Part shown: piece after piece, positions 1 to 7,337 of the stretch
How positions within the stretch are numbered: the stretch's first letter is position 1
Layout of the letters: the number at the start of each line of letters is the position of its first letter
From: Atlantibacter sp032075065
Lineage (GTDB): Bacteria; Pseudomonadota; Gammaproteobacteria; Enterobacterales; Enterobacteriaceae
Direction of reading: 5' to 3'
Assembly: GCF_032075065.1 (NCBI RefSeq)
Contig: NZ_DAMAZC010000182.1
Coordinates: 1-8,586, forward strand
Length of the DNA stretch: 8,586 bases
Program-made: the position numbers and the translations under genes
Notes under the pieces: generated by a model
Told to the model about the DNA's origin: nothing
The model's database searches: none
The model's input: only the letters and a program-made list of their open reading frames with translations

Positions 1-1686
1 GGCGGCAGAACCTTCGCCGGCGTGGTCGCCAGCAACGGGGCGTTCACGATTAATGTCGGCCCGGCCCAGCTGGCGCTGTTGTCGGACGGGGTGTTTACCC
101 CAACGGTGACCATCACCACGCCGAACGGCAACACCAGCCAGGTGCCGGGTACCTCACCGATCACCATCGGATTGACCAATCTACCGACGGTCGTGGTCGA
201 TACTGTGTTTGGCGATGGTTTACTCAATGCGCTGGAAACCGGCGTCGCCCAGACGATCAGCGGGACTGTAGGCAATCTCGCCAGCGGCACGGTGCTGGTG
301 CGGATCGGCAACGCCGCGCCGCTGGAAGCCACTATCACTAACGGCGTCTGGTCGGTTCAGGTACAGCCTGATGTGCTGCGTCTGCTGCCGGATGGCGCGC
401 TCAACGTCACCGCGACGGTGCAGGATGCCGCAGGCAACGTGGCAACCGGCAATAAGGTGCTGAACAGCATTATTAACGCGGTACCGACGCTGACCGTCAA
501 TACGCCGTTTGGCGACGGCAGCCTGAGCCTGACCGATCTGCTAACCAACCAGATCCTGAGCGGTAGCTCCACCAATCTGGCGGCGGGCACGCAGGTTACC
601 GTGAATGTCGGACCGCTGGCGCTGCGCACCACCATTGCGGCGGACGGCAGCTGGCAGCTGTCGCTGCCGGGTACGGTATTGCAGGGACTCCAGGACGGTA
701 GCCAACTGATATCGGTAACCGCCCAGGACGCTGTGGGCAACCTGGCGCAGGGCACGCAAAATCTGCTGGTCTCTATCGCTGCGCTGCCGTCGATTATTCT
801 CGACCCGCTGTTCGGCGACGGCGGCCTGAACGCCTCCGATATCCTGAGTGCGAAAGTCATCACCGGCAGCAGTAGTAATGCCATCGGTGCGCAGGTCAAC
901 CTGACATTAGGCAGTAAAACCTATCAGACAACGGTAGGCGCAGACGGTAAATGGTCGATTCCGGTTTCACAAACCGATCTCGGTCAGTTGCTGGACGGCA
1001 CGCTGACGGTCAGTGCCTCGTTAACTAACGCCGCCGGCAACAGCGCCAATACCAGCGGGCTGTTGAACGTAGTGACCAGCCTGCTGCCGACCATCTCGCT
1101 GACCTCGCTGTTTGGCAACGATAACTACCTGAACGTGAGCGAAGCCAGCTCCGGGCAGATCCTCAGCGGGCGGATCACCGGTTCAGGATCTGGCGCAAGC
1201 GTGGTGGTGACCCTCGGCAACACGCCATACAACGCCACGGTCAATCCGGACGGCACCTGGTCGCTGGCGCTGAGCAGTAATATTCTCAGCGGCCTGACCA
1301 ACGGCGCGCTGAAAGTGGGCGTGGCGGTCACCGACAGCGTGGGTAACGTCAATCGCACCAGTACCGATGTGACGGTGAAACTCACCACGCCGGAACTGAC
1401 GTTTAATGCGCTGCAATCGCTCAACCTGCTGACGCTACTGTCGAAAGGACTCACTCTGAACGGCAGTTCCCGTAACCTGGGCGCTGGCGCGGTGGTGCAT
1501 CTGTCGCTGCTGAATAACACCGTCACCACCACGGCGATCACCGATGCCAACGGCAACTGGTCGGCGAACCTGGGTCTGGGGCTGAATATTCTGCAACTGC
1601 TGTCGCTGTCCAGCGTATTGACGATCTACTCCACCGATGCGGCGGGTAACACCGGCTATCTGAACGTGGGGCTGGGCGGCAATATC
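1..1686 (+). repeat. Tandem Ig-like repeat array in the adhesin
   Basis: Repeat units begin at about 181, 481, 784, 1084 and 1387, giving spacings of 300, 303, 300 and 303 bases (100, 101, 100 and 101 residues). Bases 1-180 are the end of an earlier unit. Each unit opens with a hydrophobic-Pro pair and a beta strand, then FGDG (FGND in the fourth), then SG-rich strands, the DGxW-type motif and a final D/N-x-x-GN motif. The fifth unit has lost FGDG and is Leu-rich, so it looks like a divergent cap next to the linker. The DNA copies are diverged, so this is an old array and not a recent duplication. Such repeats form the extended stalk of surface adhesins. Confidence 0.85.
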
Positions 1687-2361
1687 ATCTCCACCACACC
1701 GCCAGCGGGCTTCACCGTCACCCAGGCCGATGCGGAAACCTTCTCGCTGCTGGCGGCAACCGCCGAGGTACAGCATGAACCGGCGGCGACTCAGGAACAG
1801 CAAACCGCTACGCCGATGCAGGATGATGCGGCGAGATTTGCTGAGCCGCAAACCAGCACCGACAGCGAACTCAGCAGTTTTTCCATTGGCGGCGTGAGTA
1901 TCGACCTGGCCGACGGAACGTACCAGAGCGGGGAGACGCTTCAGGGCAGCGAGGGCAACGATACCATCCACCTGTCGACGCTGGGCTTTACCTCCATCGA
2001 CGCGGGGGCGGGCACCGATACCCTGATGCTCGACGGCATCAATATGACCCTCGACCTCACCGCGCTGACCGGCAAATTGCACAACATCGAAATTTTCGAT
2101 TTGGGCCAGTCCGGCACTAACGCCATCACCCTCGACCTCAACGAGGCGCTGACCATCACCGACAAACCGGAAGACGATCTGCTGATCAAAGGCAGCGACG
2201 GCGACCAGGTGAATCTGGTGAAAGGGCAGGGCGATATCTGGCAGGTCAGCGGGCAGCGTGAAGTGGACGGCGTGCAGTTTGATGTTTACCACAACAGTTC
2301 GCAGACCAACACCCTGGGGGATGTGCTGGTGCAACACGGGTTACACGTCAACATGGTTTAA
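1..2361 (+). CDS. bapA: Giant BapA-like Ig-repeat adhesin, C-terminal part (5' end outside window)
   Basis: This is the C-terminal end of a very large surface adhesin exported by a type I secretion system. The frame is open from base 1, so no start is given; a GTG at 22 is only an internal valine codon. Of the 786 visible residues, 1-60 are the tail of one Ig-like repeat. Residues 61 to about 562 hold five repeats of about 100 residues. Residues 563-630 are an Ala/Glu/Gln/Asp-rich linker, and the rest is a C-terminal domain ending in TAA at 2359. Repeats share an FGDG-type motif near their start, a DGxW-type motif in the middle (NGVW, DGSW, DGKW, DGTW, NGNW) and an AGN/VGN motif near their end. 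The last domain has GSEGND and GAGTDTL, degenerate RTX-like motifs typical of type I secretion C-termini. The three transport genes follow directly, as in Salmonella bapABCD, where BapA promotes biofilm formation. The symbol rests on this synteny and repeat style; SiiE- or LapA-like adhesins are the alternative. Any N-terminal retention domain lies outside the window. Confidence 0.88.
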   Translation, partial: GGRTFAGVVASNGAFTINVGPAQLALLSDGVFTPTVTITTPNGNTSQVPGTSPITIGLTNLPTVVVDTVFGDGLLNALETGVAQTISGTVGNLASGTVLVRIGNAAPLEATITNGVWSVQVQPDVLRLLPDGALNVTATVQDAAGNVATGNKVLNSIINAVPTLTVNTPFGDGSLSLTDLLTNQILSGSSTNLAAGTQVTVNVGPLALRTTIAADGSWQLSLPGTVLQGLQDGSQLISVTAQDAVGNLAQGTQNLLVSIAALPSIILDPLFGDGGLNASDILSAKVITGSSSNAIGAQVNLTLGSKTYQTTVGADGKWSIPVSQTDLGQLLDGTLTVSASLTNAAGNSANTSGLLNVVTSLLPTISLTSLFGNDNYLNVSEASSGQILSGRITGSGSGASVVVTLGNTPYNATVNPDGTWSLALSSNILSGLTNGALKVGVAVTDSVGNVNRTSTDVTVKLTTPELTFNALQSLNLLTLLSKGLTLNGSSRNLGAGAVVHLSLLNNTVTTTAITDANGNWSANLGLGLNILQLLSLSSVLTIYSTDAAGNTGYLNVGLGGNIISTTPPAGFTVTQADAETFSLLAATAEVQHEPAATQEQQTATPMQDDAARFAEPQTSTDSELSSFSIGGVSIDLADGTYQSGETLQGSEGNDTIHLSTLGFTSIDAGAGTDTLMLDGINMTLDLTALTGKLHNIEIFDLGQSGTNAITLDLNEALTITDKPEDDLLIKGSDGDQVNLVKGQGDIWQVSGQREVDGVQFDVYHNSSQTNTLGDVLVQHGLHVNMV
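1870..2361 (+). other. C-terminal type I secretion domain of the adhesin
   Basis: After the charged linker the protein changes to a compact Asp/Gly/Leu-rich domain. GSEGNDTIHL (from about 1957) and, some 10 residues later, GAGTDTLMLDG (ending near 2037) are two imperfect copies of the calcium-binding RTX nonapeptide pattern GGxGxDxLx. The remaining part has alternating hydrophobic strands and acidic turns and ends in a short hydrophobic tail (VLVQHGLHVNMV). Uncleaved C-terminal secretion signals of large T1SS adhesins look like this, and the exporter genes follow immediately. The domain boundary is approximate. Confidence 0.7.
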
Positions 2362-2404
2362 CGGGCGACACAGGCAGGGACGCAGGGAGCTCAGGGATGA
2401 GGCC

Positions 2405-2464
2405 ATGACTTCTAACAATATCACCAGCCGCCTGCGGGCGGCTTTACAAGGTGGAACCCTATGA
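2405..2464 (+). CDS. Possible 19-codon leader ORF overlapping the channel gene
   Basis: An ATG at 2405 follows a good Shine-Dalgarno sequence (AGGGA, 2393-2397, seven bases away). It opens a 19-codon frame (MTSNNITSRLRAALQGGTL) whose TGA at 2462-2464 overlaps the ATG of the next gene as ATGA, the usual form of translational coupling. The peptide is hydrophilic and I recognise no family. The frame runs through the hairpin at 2426-2443, so ribosomes translating it would melt that structure. It is open further upstream inside the adhesin gene, where it is only a shadow; the claim concerns the part from 2405. It may be a regulatory leader, or chance. Confidence 0.3.
   Translation: MTSNNITSRLRAALQGGTL
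2426..2446 (+). terminator. Intercistronic hairpin with short U-tail (weak terminator or processing element)
   Basis: AGCCGCC (2426-2432) can pair with GGCGGCT (2437-2443) across a four-base loop, a 7-bp stem with six G-C pairs, followed by TT before an A. The U-run is too short for an efficient intrinsic terminator. It lies between the adhesin stop (2361) and the channel start (2461), ending just before the channel gene's Shine-Dalgarno sequence (AAGG, 2448-2451). It could attenuate transcription, protect the adhesin mRNA 3' end, or hinder translation of the next gene. Confidence 0.45.
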
Positions 2465-3816
2465 CGATAAAACCTGTGTATCGACGCACGGCGACAGCAA
2501 TGCTGGTCGCCGTGGCGTTGTGCAGTACCGGAAATGCGGCGGCGCAAGAGGACTTTCGCTGGCAAACCGCGCCAACCGAAGCCTTTCAGGCGCAACTGAC
2601 CATCAAAGAGGCCATCCTGCGGGCCTTTGCCCGCAATCCAAAAATCGCCCAGGCTTCGGCGCAAATCCAGGTCGGGAAAGCCAATCTCTCCGAAGCGGAA
2701 AGCGCGTGGTTCCCGCAAGTCGCGCTTACCGGCAACGCCGGGCGTACTCACCGTACCGATTCCGCAGGGTCGCTGAACAGCAACGCAGCGGCGGGCATTA
2801 ACCTGAAGCAGCTGCTGTGGGACTTCGGGAAAACCGGCGGCAGCATTGACGAGCAGGAAAACCTGTCGACCGCTTATCAGTACGATCTGTATACCACCCT
2901 GAATCAGGTCGGCATGGAAACCCTGCAATCCTATTTGCAGGTCAAGCGCTATCAGGCGCTGGCGAAGGCGGCGGAACGCAACCGCAGTTCGCTGGAGTCG
3001 GTACGCGAAATGGCGAAACTGCGCGCCGGAGCGGGGCTGAGCTCCCAGTCCGACGTGTTGCAGGCCAGCACGCGCATCGCCGCCATGAATGCCACTTATG
3101 AGCAGTATCAGGCGCAGATGCGCTCAGCGCAGGCGTCGCTCAGCGTGCTTACCGGGGTGGTCTCGGACAATCTGCCGGATCTGCCAGACGATTTGATGAA
3201 GCAAAAAATCTCGCTCAAATCCCTGCCTTATGACCAGAACAACGCGGTGCGCAGCGCCCAGGCGAAGCAGTTGGCCTCGGAAGAGCGCATCCGCCAGGCC
3301 AGGGCGCAGCACTATCCGACCATTTCGGTGCAGGCGGGCCGCACCCGCTATCAGAACGACAACGGCGATTACTGGGATGATGAAGTGCAGCTGGTGGTGG
3401 ACGCGCCGCTGTATCAGGGCGGCGCGGTAAGCGCCAGGGTAGATGCCGCCGAAGGCGATCGGGCCAACGCCCGCGCCCAGGTTGAAGCCAGCAAGCTTGA
3501 GGTAAACCAAAAGGCCGCCACCGCCTGGGCTGATTTAACCGGTGCGCAGCAGCGCCAGCAGGCCGGTGAACTGCAACTGTTAAGCGCGGGCCAGGCGCGC
3601 GGGGTCTATCGCGACGAGTACCAGTTAAGCAAGCGCAGCCTGAATGATTTGCTCAGCGTTGAGCAGGACGTGTTTTCGGCGGAAAGCGCCGCCATCGTCG
3701 CCCGCTACGACGCCTGGGACGCCGCCGTGCGCTACGCCGGAGCGGTAGATAATTTGCTCGATATGTTGGGCATCGAGCGCACCCGTTTAACAGGAGACAG
3801 CCTGCCGTCGTTATAG
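2461..3816 (+). CDS. bapB: TolC-family outer-membrane channel of the type I secretion system
   Basis: This encodes a 451-residue outer-membrane efflux protein, the exit duct for the adhesin. Residues 1-28 are a Sec signal peptide: basic KPVYRR start, hydrophobic core, AAA-QE cleavage site near residue 28. Cys21 follows Leu, not the small residue a lipobox needs, so it is not a lipoprotein. The mature part has the two-fold TolC repeat: the first half starts with TIKEAILRAFARNPKI (47-62), the second near 260 with NNAVRSAQAKQLASEERIRQA. Long Ala/Gln-rich helices include about 140-225 and 325-380. Two predicted barrel strand regions (about 85-118 and 285-318) precede W-D-FGK and PLYQGG turns. The segment at 387-402 (YQLSKRSLNDLLSVEQ) is the usual TolC C-terminal helix signature. 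The ATG is chosen from the AAGGTGG ribosome site at 2448-2454 and the signal peptide. It sits 99 bases after the adhesin and 23 before the exporter. The symbol follows Salmonella bapB by synteny. Confidence 0.9.
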   Translation: MTIKPVYRRTATAMLVAVALCSTGNAAAQEDFRWQTAPTEAFQAQLTIKEAILRAFARNPKIAQASAQIQVGKANLSEAESAWFPQVALTGNAGRTHRTDSAGSLNSNAAAGINLKQLLWDFGKTGGSIDEQENLSTAYQYDLYTTLNQVGMETLQSYLQVKRYQALAKAAERNRSSLESVREMAKLRAGAGLSSQSDVLQASTRIAAMNATYEQYQAQMRSAQASLSVLTGVVSDNLPDLPDDLMKQKISLKSLPYDQNNAVRSAQAKQLASEERIRQARAQHYPTISVQAGRTRYQNDNGDYWDDEVQLVVDAPLYQGGAVSARVDAAEGDRANARAQVEASKLEVNQKAATAWADLTGAQQRQQAGELQLLSAGQARGVYRDEYQLSKRSLNDLLSVEQDVFSAESAAIVARYDAWDAAVRYAGAVDNLLDMLGIERTRLTGDSLPSL

Positions 3817-3839
3817 GCAGCGCATGTAAAGGAGTCAGT

Positions 3840-5972
3840 ATGGAACAGCCCGATACCGCAAGCTGGGTCGCTGCGATGACCCGCGCCGCTGGCCGCTTTG
3901 GCCTGACCAGCGATGCGCCCGCCGTGCGCCAGCAGATGCGCTGGTTTGAAAATCTGCCGCTCTCCCAGCGGCTTTCTCGCATGGCGGGGTTAATGGGATT
4001 ACAATTCCAGATGATGCCCCGCGACCGGATGCGCTGGAGCCCGCAAAACCTGCCGGTGATTGTACCGGGTCAGGACGGCAACCTGGTGCTGATCGAGGCG
4101 CTGGACGGCGATGGCCTCGCCAGTTACTGGGTGAGCGACGGCGGCGATCTGGTGCGCGAAGAGGCGCTGGAGACGCTGCTGGAACGGTTACAGGATCAGG
4201 TGGTGATGATCGGTATCGCCGCCCGCAGCCACGATCCGCGGATTGATGAGTTCGCCCAGGCCTGGGAGCCGCACTGGTTCTGGCGTCATTTCCGCCACGC
4301 CGGACGCAAACTGGCGGAGATCTCGCTGGCGTCGGTGGTGGGCAACGTGCTGGCGCTGGCGGGGATCCTGTTTTCAATGCAGGTTTATGACCGGGTGATC
4401 CCGGCGCAATCCTTCCCGACCCTGTGGGTGCTGTTTTTCGGCGTGCTGATGGCGGCGCTGCTGGAGTTTTTTATCCGCCTGGCGCGCACCCACGTGTCGG
4501 ACATTATGGGCAAGCATATCGACCTTCAGGTTTCGTCGCTGTTTTTCGCCAGGGCGATGGCGATCAAAAACGACGCCCGTCCGAAATCCACCGGATCGTT
4601 TATTTCCCAGCTGCGGGAAATCGATCAGGTGCGCGAGCTGCTGACGTCCACCACCGTCGGGGCGGCGATGGATATTCCGTTTGTGCTGCTGTTCCTCGCC
4701 ATTATGGCGCTGGTGGGCGGACCGCTGGTGGCGATCCCGTTACTGGCGATCCCGCTGATTGTGATCCCTGGTATTTTGATCCAGTGGCCAATGGCGAAGC
4801 TCGCCAAAGAGGGGATGCGCGAAAGCGCGATCCGCAACGCGGTGCTGGTGGAATCCATCGAAGGGGTGGAGGACATCAAGGCATTACAGGCGGAACCGTA
4901 CTTCCAGCGCCAGTGGGAGCACACCCACCACGTGGGGGCCAGCATTGGCATGAAGCAGCGCATATGGGGCGCGCGCCTCAGCGGCTGGGCCTCTACCGTG
5001 CAGCAAATCACCTACGCCGGAATGCTGGTATTCGGCAGCTATCTGGTGCTCGACGGGCAAATCACCACCGGGACGCTGGTGGCGTGCAGCCTGCTCTCGT
5101 CACGTACCCTCGCGCCGCTGATGCAGTTGACCATGGTGTTTTCCCGCTGGCAGCACGCTAAAACCGCCATGAACGGGCTGAATGAACTGCTGAAGAAACC
5201 GCTGGATCGCGAAGCCTCGCGCAAGATGGCGCACTGCCCGGTGCTGGCGGGGCATTACCAGTTCCAGAATGCGCAATACAGCTACGACGAAGAGAAAGGC
5301 GATCGCGCGCTGTCCATCGGCAAGCTGGAGATCAAGCCCGGCGAACGGGTGGCGATCCTCGGCAAAGTCGGCGCGGGCAAATCAACGCTGCTGAAGCTGC
5401 TCAGCGGCCAGGCGCAGCCGGGTAAAGGCAAAGTGATTATCGATGGCGTCGACCTGGCGCATATCGATCCTAACGATGTGCGCCGCCAGGTGGGCTATCT
5501 GTCGCAGGATTCCCGGCTGTTTTTCGGCACCCTGCGCCAGAACCTGATGCTCGGCCACCCGCACGCCACCGAGGCGGAGCTGTTGCAGGCGCTGCGCATC
5601 AGTGGGGCGCTGGGCATGGTGCAGCAGGACGCCGCCAGCCTCGATCGGCTAATCAATGAAGGCGGGCGCGGGCTGTCCGGCGGCCAGCGCCAGATGGTGC
5701 TGCTGAGCCGGCTGATCGTCCGCAATCCGCAAATTGTGCTGATGGACGAGCCTACGGCGAACATGGATGAACAGCTGGAAAACTTGATTATCCGCCAGCT
5801 GCATCAGTGGCTGACGGGCCGCACCCTGGTACTGGTGACCCATCGCCCGGCGCTGCTGGCGCTGGTAGACCGGGTGATCGTGATGGATAACGGCCAGGTG
5901 GCGGCGGACGGGCCGCGTGATGAAATCCTCAAAACCGCCCAACGTAACAGCAACGTGGCGTCCATCGCTTAA
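3840..5972 (+). CDS. bapC: Type I secretion ABC exporter (permease-ATPase fusion) with degenerate C39-like domain
   Basis: This 710-residue inner-membrane protein powers adhesin export by ATP hydrolysis; it should work as a dimer with the adaptor and the TolC-like channel. Residues 1-150 are a C39-like domain. There is no cysteine anywhere in it and the usual catalytic His region reads NLVLIEAL, so it cannot be an active C39 protease and probably binds the unfolded substrate, as in HlyB/LapB-type exporters. The membrane domain has hydrophobic segments at about 158-182, 192-212, 273-293, 295-316 and 388-408. The nucleotide-binding domain (about 470-700) is complete: Walker A GKVGAGKST (508-516), Q-loop Gln556, signature LSGGQ (612-616), Walker B IVLMDE with catalytic Glu637, and H-loop His668. 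The start is set by AAAGGAG at 3828-3834. The next gene begins after nine bases, so the two are probably co-translated. Length and layout fit the LssB/LapB-type exporter family. Confidence 0.94.
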   Translation: MEQPDTASWVAAMTRAAGRFGLTSDAPAVRQQMRWFENLPLSQRLSRMAGLMGLQFQMMPRDRMRWSPQNLPVIVPGQDGNLVLIEALDGDGLASYWVSDGGDLVREEALETLLERLQDQVVMIGIAARSHDPRIDEFAQAWEPHWFWRHFRHAGRKLAEISLASVVGNVLALAGILFSMQVYDRVIPAQSFPTLWVLFFGVLMAALLEFFIRLARTHVSDIMGKHIDLQVSSLFFARAMAIKNDARPKSTGSFISQLREIDQVRELLTSTTVGAAMDIPFVLLFLAIMALVGGPLVAIPLLAIPLIVIPGILIQWPMAKLAKEGMRESAIRNAVLVESIEGVEDIKALQAEPYFQRQWEHTHHVGASIGMKQRIWGARLSGWASTVQQITYAGMLVFGSYLVLDGQITTGTLVACSLLSSRTLAPLMQLTMVFSRWQHAKTAMNGLNELLKKPLDREASRKMAHCPVLAGHYQFQNAQYSYDEEKGDRALSIGKLEIKPGERVAILGKVGAGKSTLLKLLSGQAQPGKGKVIIDGVDLAHIDPNDVRRQVGYLSQDSRLFFGTLRQNLMLGHPHATEAELLQALRISGALGMVQQDAASLDRLINEGGRGLSGGQRQMVLLSRLIVRNPQIVLMDEPTANMDEQLENLIIRQLHQWLTGRTLVLVTHRPALLALVDRVIVMDNGQVAADGPRDEILKTAQRNSNVASIA

Positions 5973-5981
5973 GGAGACAGG

Positions 5982-7151
5982 ATGAGTCAACTTACTCTTG
6001 AGGAAGATCTGGCGCGTCAGGGGCGCTTTTACTCGTCGGTGATCTGGCTGTCACTGATCGGGCTGGTGGTGTTTTTTGTCTGGGCGTGGTTCGCCATGCT
6101 GGATGAAGTGACCGTCGGAACCGGTAAAGTCACGCCTTCCAGCCATGCGCAGGTGATTGAAAGCCTCGACGGCGGGATCGTCAATGCGCTACTGGTGCAG
6201 GAGGGGGATATTGTCGAGCAGGGCCAGATGCTGGCGCGGCTTGATCCGACGCGTTTTCAGTCCAACTACGGCGAAGCGGCGGCGCGGGCCAGGGCGCTGC
6301 GGGCCTCCAGCGAGCGGCTGCGCGCCGAGCTTACCGGCGAACCGCTGAAATTCAGCGCGGAGTCGATGCGCGAGCCGAACCTGGTGGCGCGTGAACGCCA
6401 GCTGTATGAATCGCGGCGGCGTAATCTCAACGAGACGGTATCCAACCTGCAAAAAACTCTGGAGCTGATCAACGCTGAAATTCGCATGACCCAGCCGCTG
6501 GTGGCGAAAGGGGCGGCGGGGCAGGTGGAAGTGATCCGCCTGCAACGCCAGGTCGCGGAGTTACGCGGCAAGATCGACGAAGCGCGTAATCAGTACGCAG
6601 TGCGCGCCAGGGAGGAGCAGGTGAAGAACGACGCCGATCTGGATGCGCAGATCCAGGCGATGGCCGGTAAAGCCGATCAACTGGATCGCGCCACGCTCTA
6701 TTCGCCGGTGCGCGGGGTGGTAAAAGACATTCAGGTGACCACCGTGGGGGGCGTGCTCCAGCCAGGCGGCAAGCTGATGGAGATCGTGCCGCTGGAGGAT
6801 AAACTGCTGATTGAAACGCGCATTAATCCGCGTGATATCGCTTATATCCGCCCTGGCCTTCCCGCGACGGTCAAAGTAACGGCATATGATTCATCCATCT
6901 ATGGCAACCTCGACGGCAAAGTGGAAATCGTTTCGCCGGATACCCTTCAGGATGAGGTACAGCGCGACCAGTTTTACTACCGGGTATATGTGCGCACCGA
7001 CCACGCCGAGCTGGAGAACCGTAGCGGCAAACGCTTCCCGATTTTGCCGGGGATGGTGGCGAGCGTGGAGATAAAGACCGGTCAGAAAACGGTGCTCGAT
7101 TATTTAATCAAGCCGCTAAACAAGGTGAAAGAGGCGTTAAGAGAGCGGTAG
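5982..7151 (+). CDS. bapD: HlyD-family periplasmic adaptor of the type I secretion system
   Basis: This 389-residue membrane-fusion protein bridges the exporter and the outer-membrane channel. Residues 1-17 are cytoplasmic and 18-40 form a single membrane anchor (SSVIWLSLIGLVVFFVWAWF). Residues 56-88 are the first lipoyl half-motif (VIESLDGGIVNALLVQEGDIV). Residues about 97-232 are charged, Arg/Glu/Gln-rich helices forming the coiled-coil hairpin. Residues 239-270 are the second lipoyl half (YSPVRGVVKDI to LMEIVP). A beta-barrel region follows, and 354-379 carries the HlyD C-terminal signature (LPGMVASVEIKTG, then VLDYLIKPL). Length is usual for the type I adaptor family. The start follows AAGGAG (5971-5976), which overlaps the exporter's stop codon. 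It is the last gene of the operon in this window; no convincing plus-strand terminator with a T-run follows it. Confidence 0.93.
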   Translation: MSQLTLEEDLARQGRFYSSVIWLSLIGLVVFFVWAWFAMLDEVTVGTGKVTPSSHAQVIESLDGGIVNALLVQEGDIVEQGQMLARLDPTRFQSNYGEAAARARALRASSERLRAELTGEPLKFSAESMREPNLVARERQLYESRRRNLNETVSNLQKTLELINAEIRMTQPLVAKGAAGQVEVIRLQRQVAELRGKIDEARNQYAVRAREEQVKNDADLDAQIQAMAGKADQLDRATLYSPVRGVVKDIQVTTVGGVLQPGGKLMEIVPLEDKLLIETRINPRDIAYIRPGLPATVKVTAYDSSIYGNLDGKVEIVSPDTLQDEVQRDQFYYRVYVRTDHAELENRSGKRFPILPGMVASVEIKTGQKTVLDYLIKPLNKVKEALRER

Positions 7152-7191
7152 CTGAAGATCGGTAAGCGTTCCTGTTGCGCGCTTGCATAGT

Positions 7192-7205
7192 AGAAACATA
7201 AACAT
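7192..7205 (+). repeat. 14-bp direct repeat, left copy
   Basis: AGAAACATAAACAT occurs here and again, identically, at 7929-7942. The word is itself a tandem of the hexamer AAACAT preceded by AG. This copy lies 40 bases after the adaptor stop codon, where the composition turns from GC-rich to AT-rich. The two copies enclose the M15 peptidase gene, its terminator and most of the divergent intergenic region. Confidence 0.6.
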
Positions 7206-7207
7206 TT

Positions 7208-7247
7208 AAAAAATAGCAGAGTAAACCCTGCGGGAAATTACTCCGCT
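7208..7247 (-). terminator. Rho-independent terminator for the minus-strand peptidase gene
   Basis: Read on the minus strand, AGC and GAGTAA (7247-7238, one unpaired base between them) pair with TTACTC and GCT (7224-7215). An inner CCC/GGG pair lies near the loop, and the stem is followed by A and six T residues (7213-7208). This is a good intrinsic terminator shape about 90 bases past the peptidase stop codon. On the plus strand the same hairpin is followed by TCTAACG, with no T-run, so it would be a poor terminator for the secretion operon. Confidence 0.6.
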
Positions 7248-7255
7248 TCTAACGC

Positions 7256-7333
7256 CATGATGATTGCGGATAACACTGCCAATAAGGCAGGACGGTAGTG
7301 TTTCCGTGCTGCCTCATAACATCAATCATTATG
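7256..7333. repeat. Long imperfect palindrome between the convergent genes
   Basis: CATGATGATTG (7256-7266) and CAATCATTATG (7323-7333) are inverted copies that pair over 11 positions with one G-T wobble. Inside, GGCAG-x-ACGG (7286-7295) pairs with CCGT-x-CTGCC (7304-7313). The same GGCAG can instead pair with CTGCC at 7276-7280, so two hairpins exclude each other. It lies between the ends of the adaptor and peptidase genes. I do not recognise it as ERIC or REP. It may act as a bidirectional transcript-end element or be a remnant of a small palindromic repeat. Confidence 0.45.
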
Positions 7334-7337
7334 ACTG

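Noticed and set aside
1957..2037. A full calcium-binding RTX repeat block
   Set aside because: Only two imperfect motifs are present, not the tandem GGxGxDxLx array of true RTX toxins.
357..2337. Long minus-strand open frames opposite the adhesin gene
   Set aside because: They are mirror frames of GC-rich repeat coding sequence, Arg/Ser/Pro/Val-rich with no recognisable domains, and lie fully inside a well-supported gene.
2258..2464. 68-codon plus-strand frame across the adhesin end
   Set aside because: Its first part is a frame shadow of the adhesin. Only the last 19 codons, from the ATG at 2405 with its own ribosome site, deserve consideration.
2341..2928. Minus-strand 195-codon frame over the channel gene start
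   Set aside because: It crosses the intergenic gap and lies opposite the signal peptide and TolC motifs; no family features, and the plus-strand gene is certain.
3835..4377. Minus-strand frame opposite the exporter N-terminus
   Set aside because: Pro/Arg/Ser-rich composition typical of antisense GC-rich frames; overlaps a gene with clear domains.
4424..5161. 245-codon plus-strand frame inside the exporter
   Set aside because: Gly/Arg/Ala-rich off-frame shadow; the exporter frame here holds its membrane segments.
7257..7298. 13-codon frame starting ATGATG
   Set aside because: No Shine-Dalgarno sequence upstream; it lies inside the palindrome and is too short to support.
7276..7313. Plus-strand intrinsic terminator for the secretion operon
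   Set aside because: The hairpins are real, but none is followed by a T-run on the plus strand, so I list the structure as a palindrome only.
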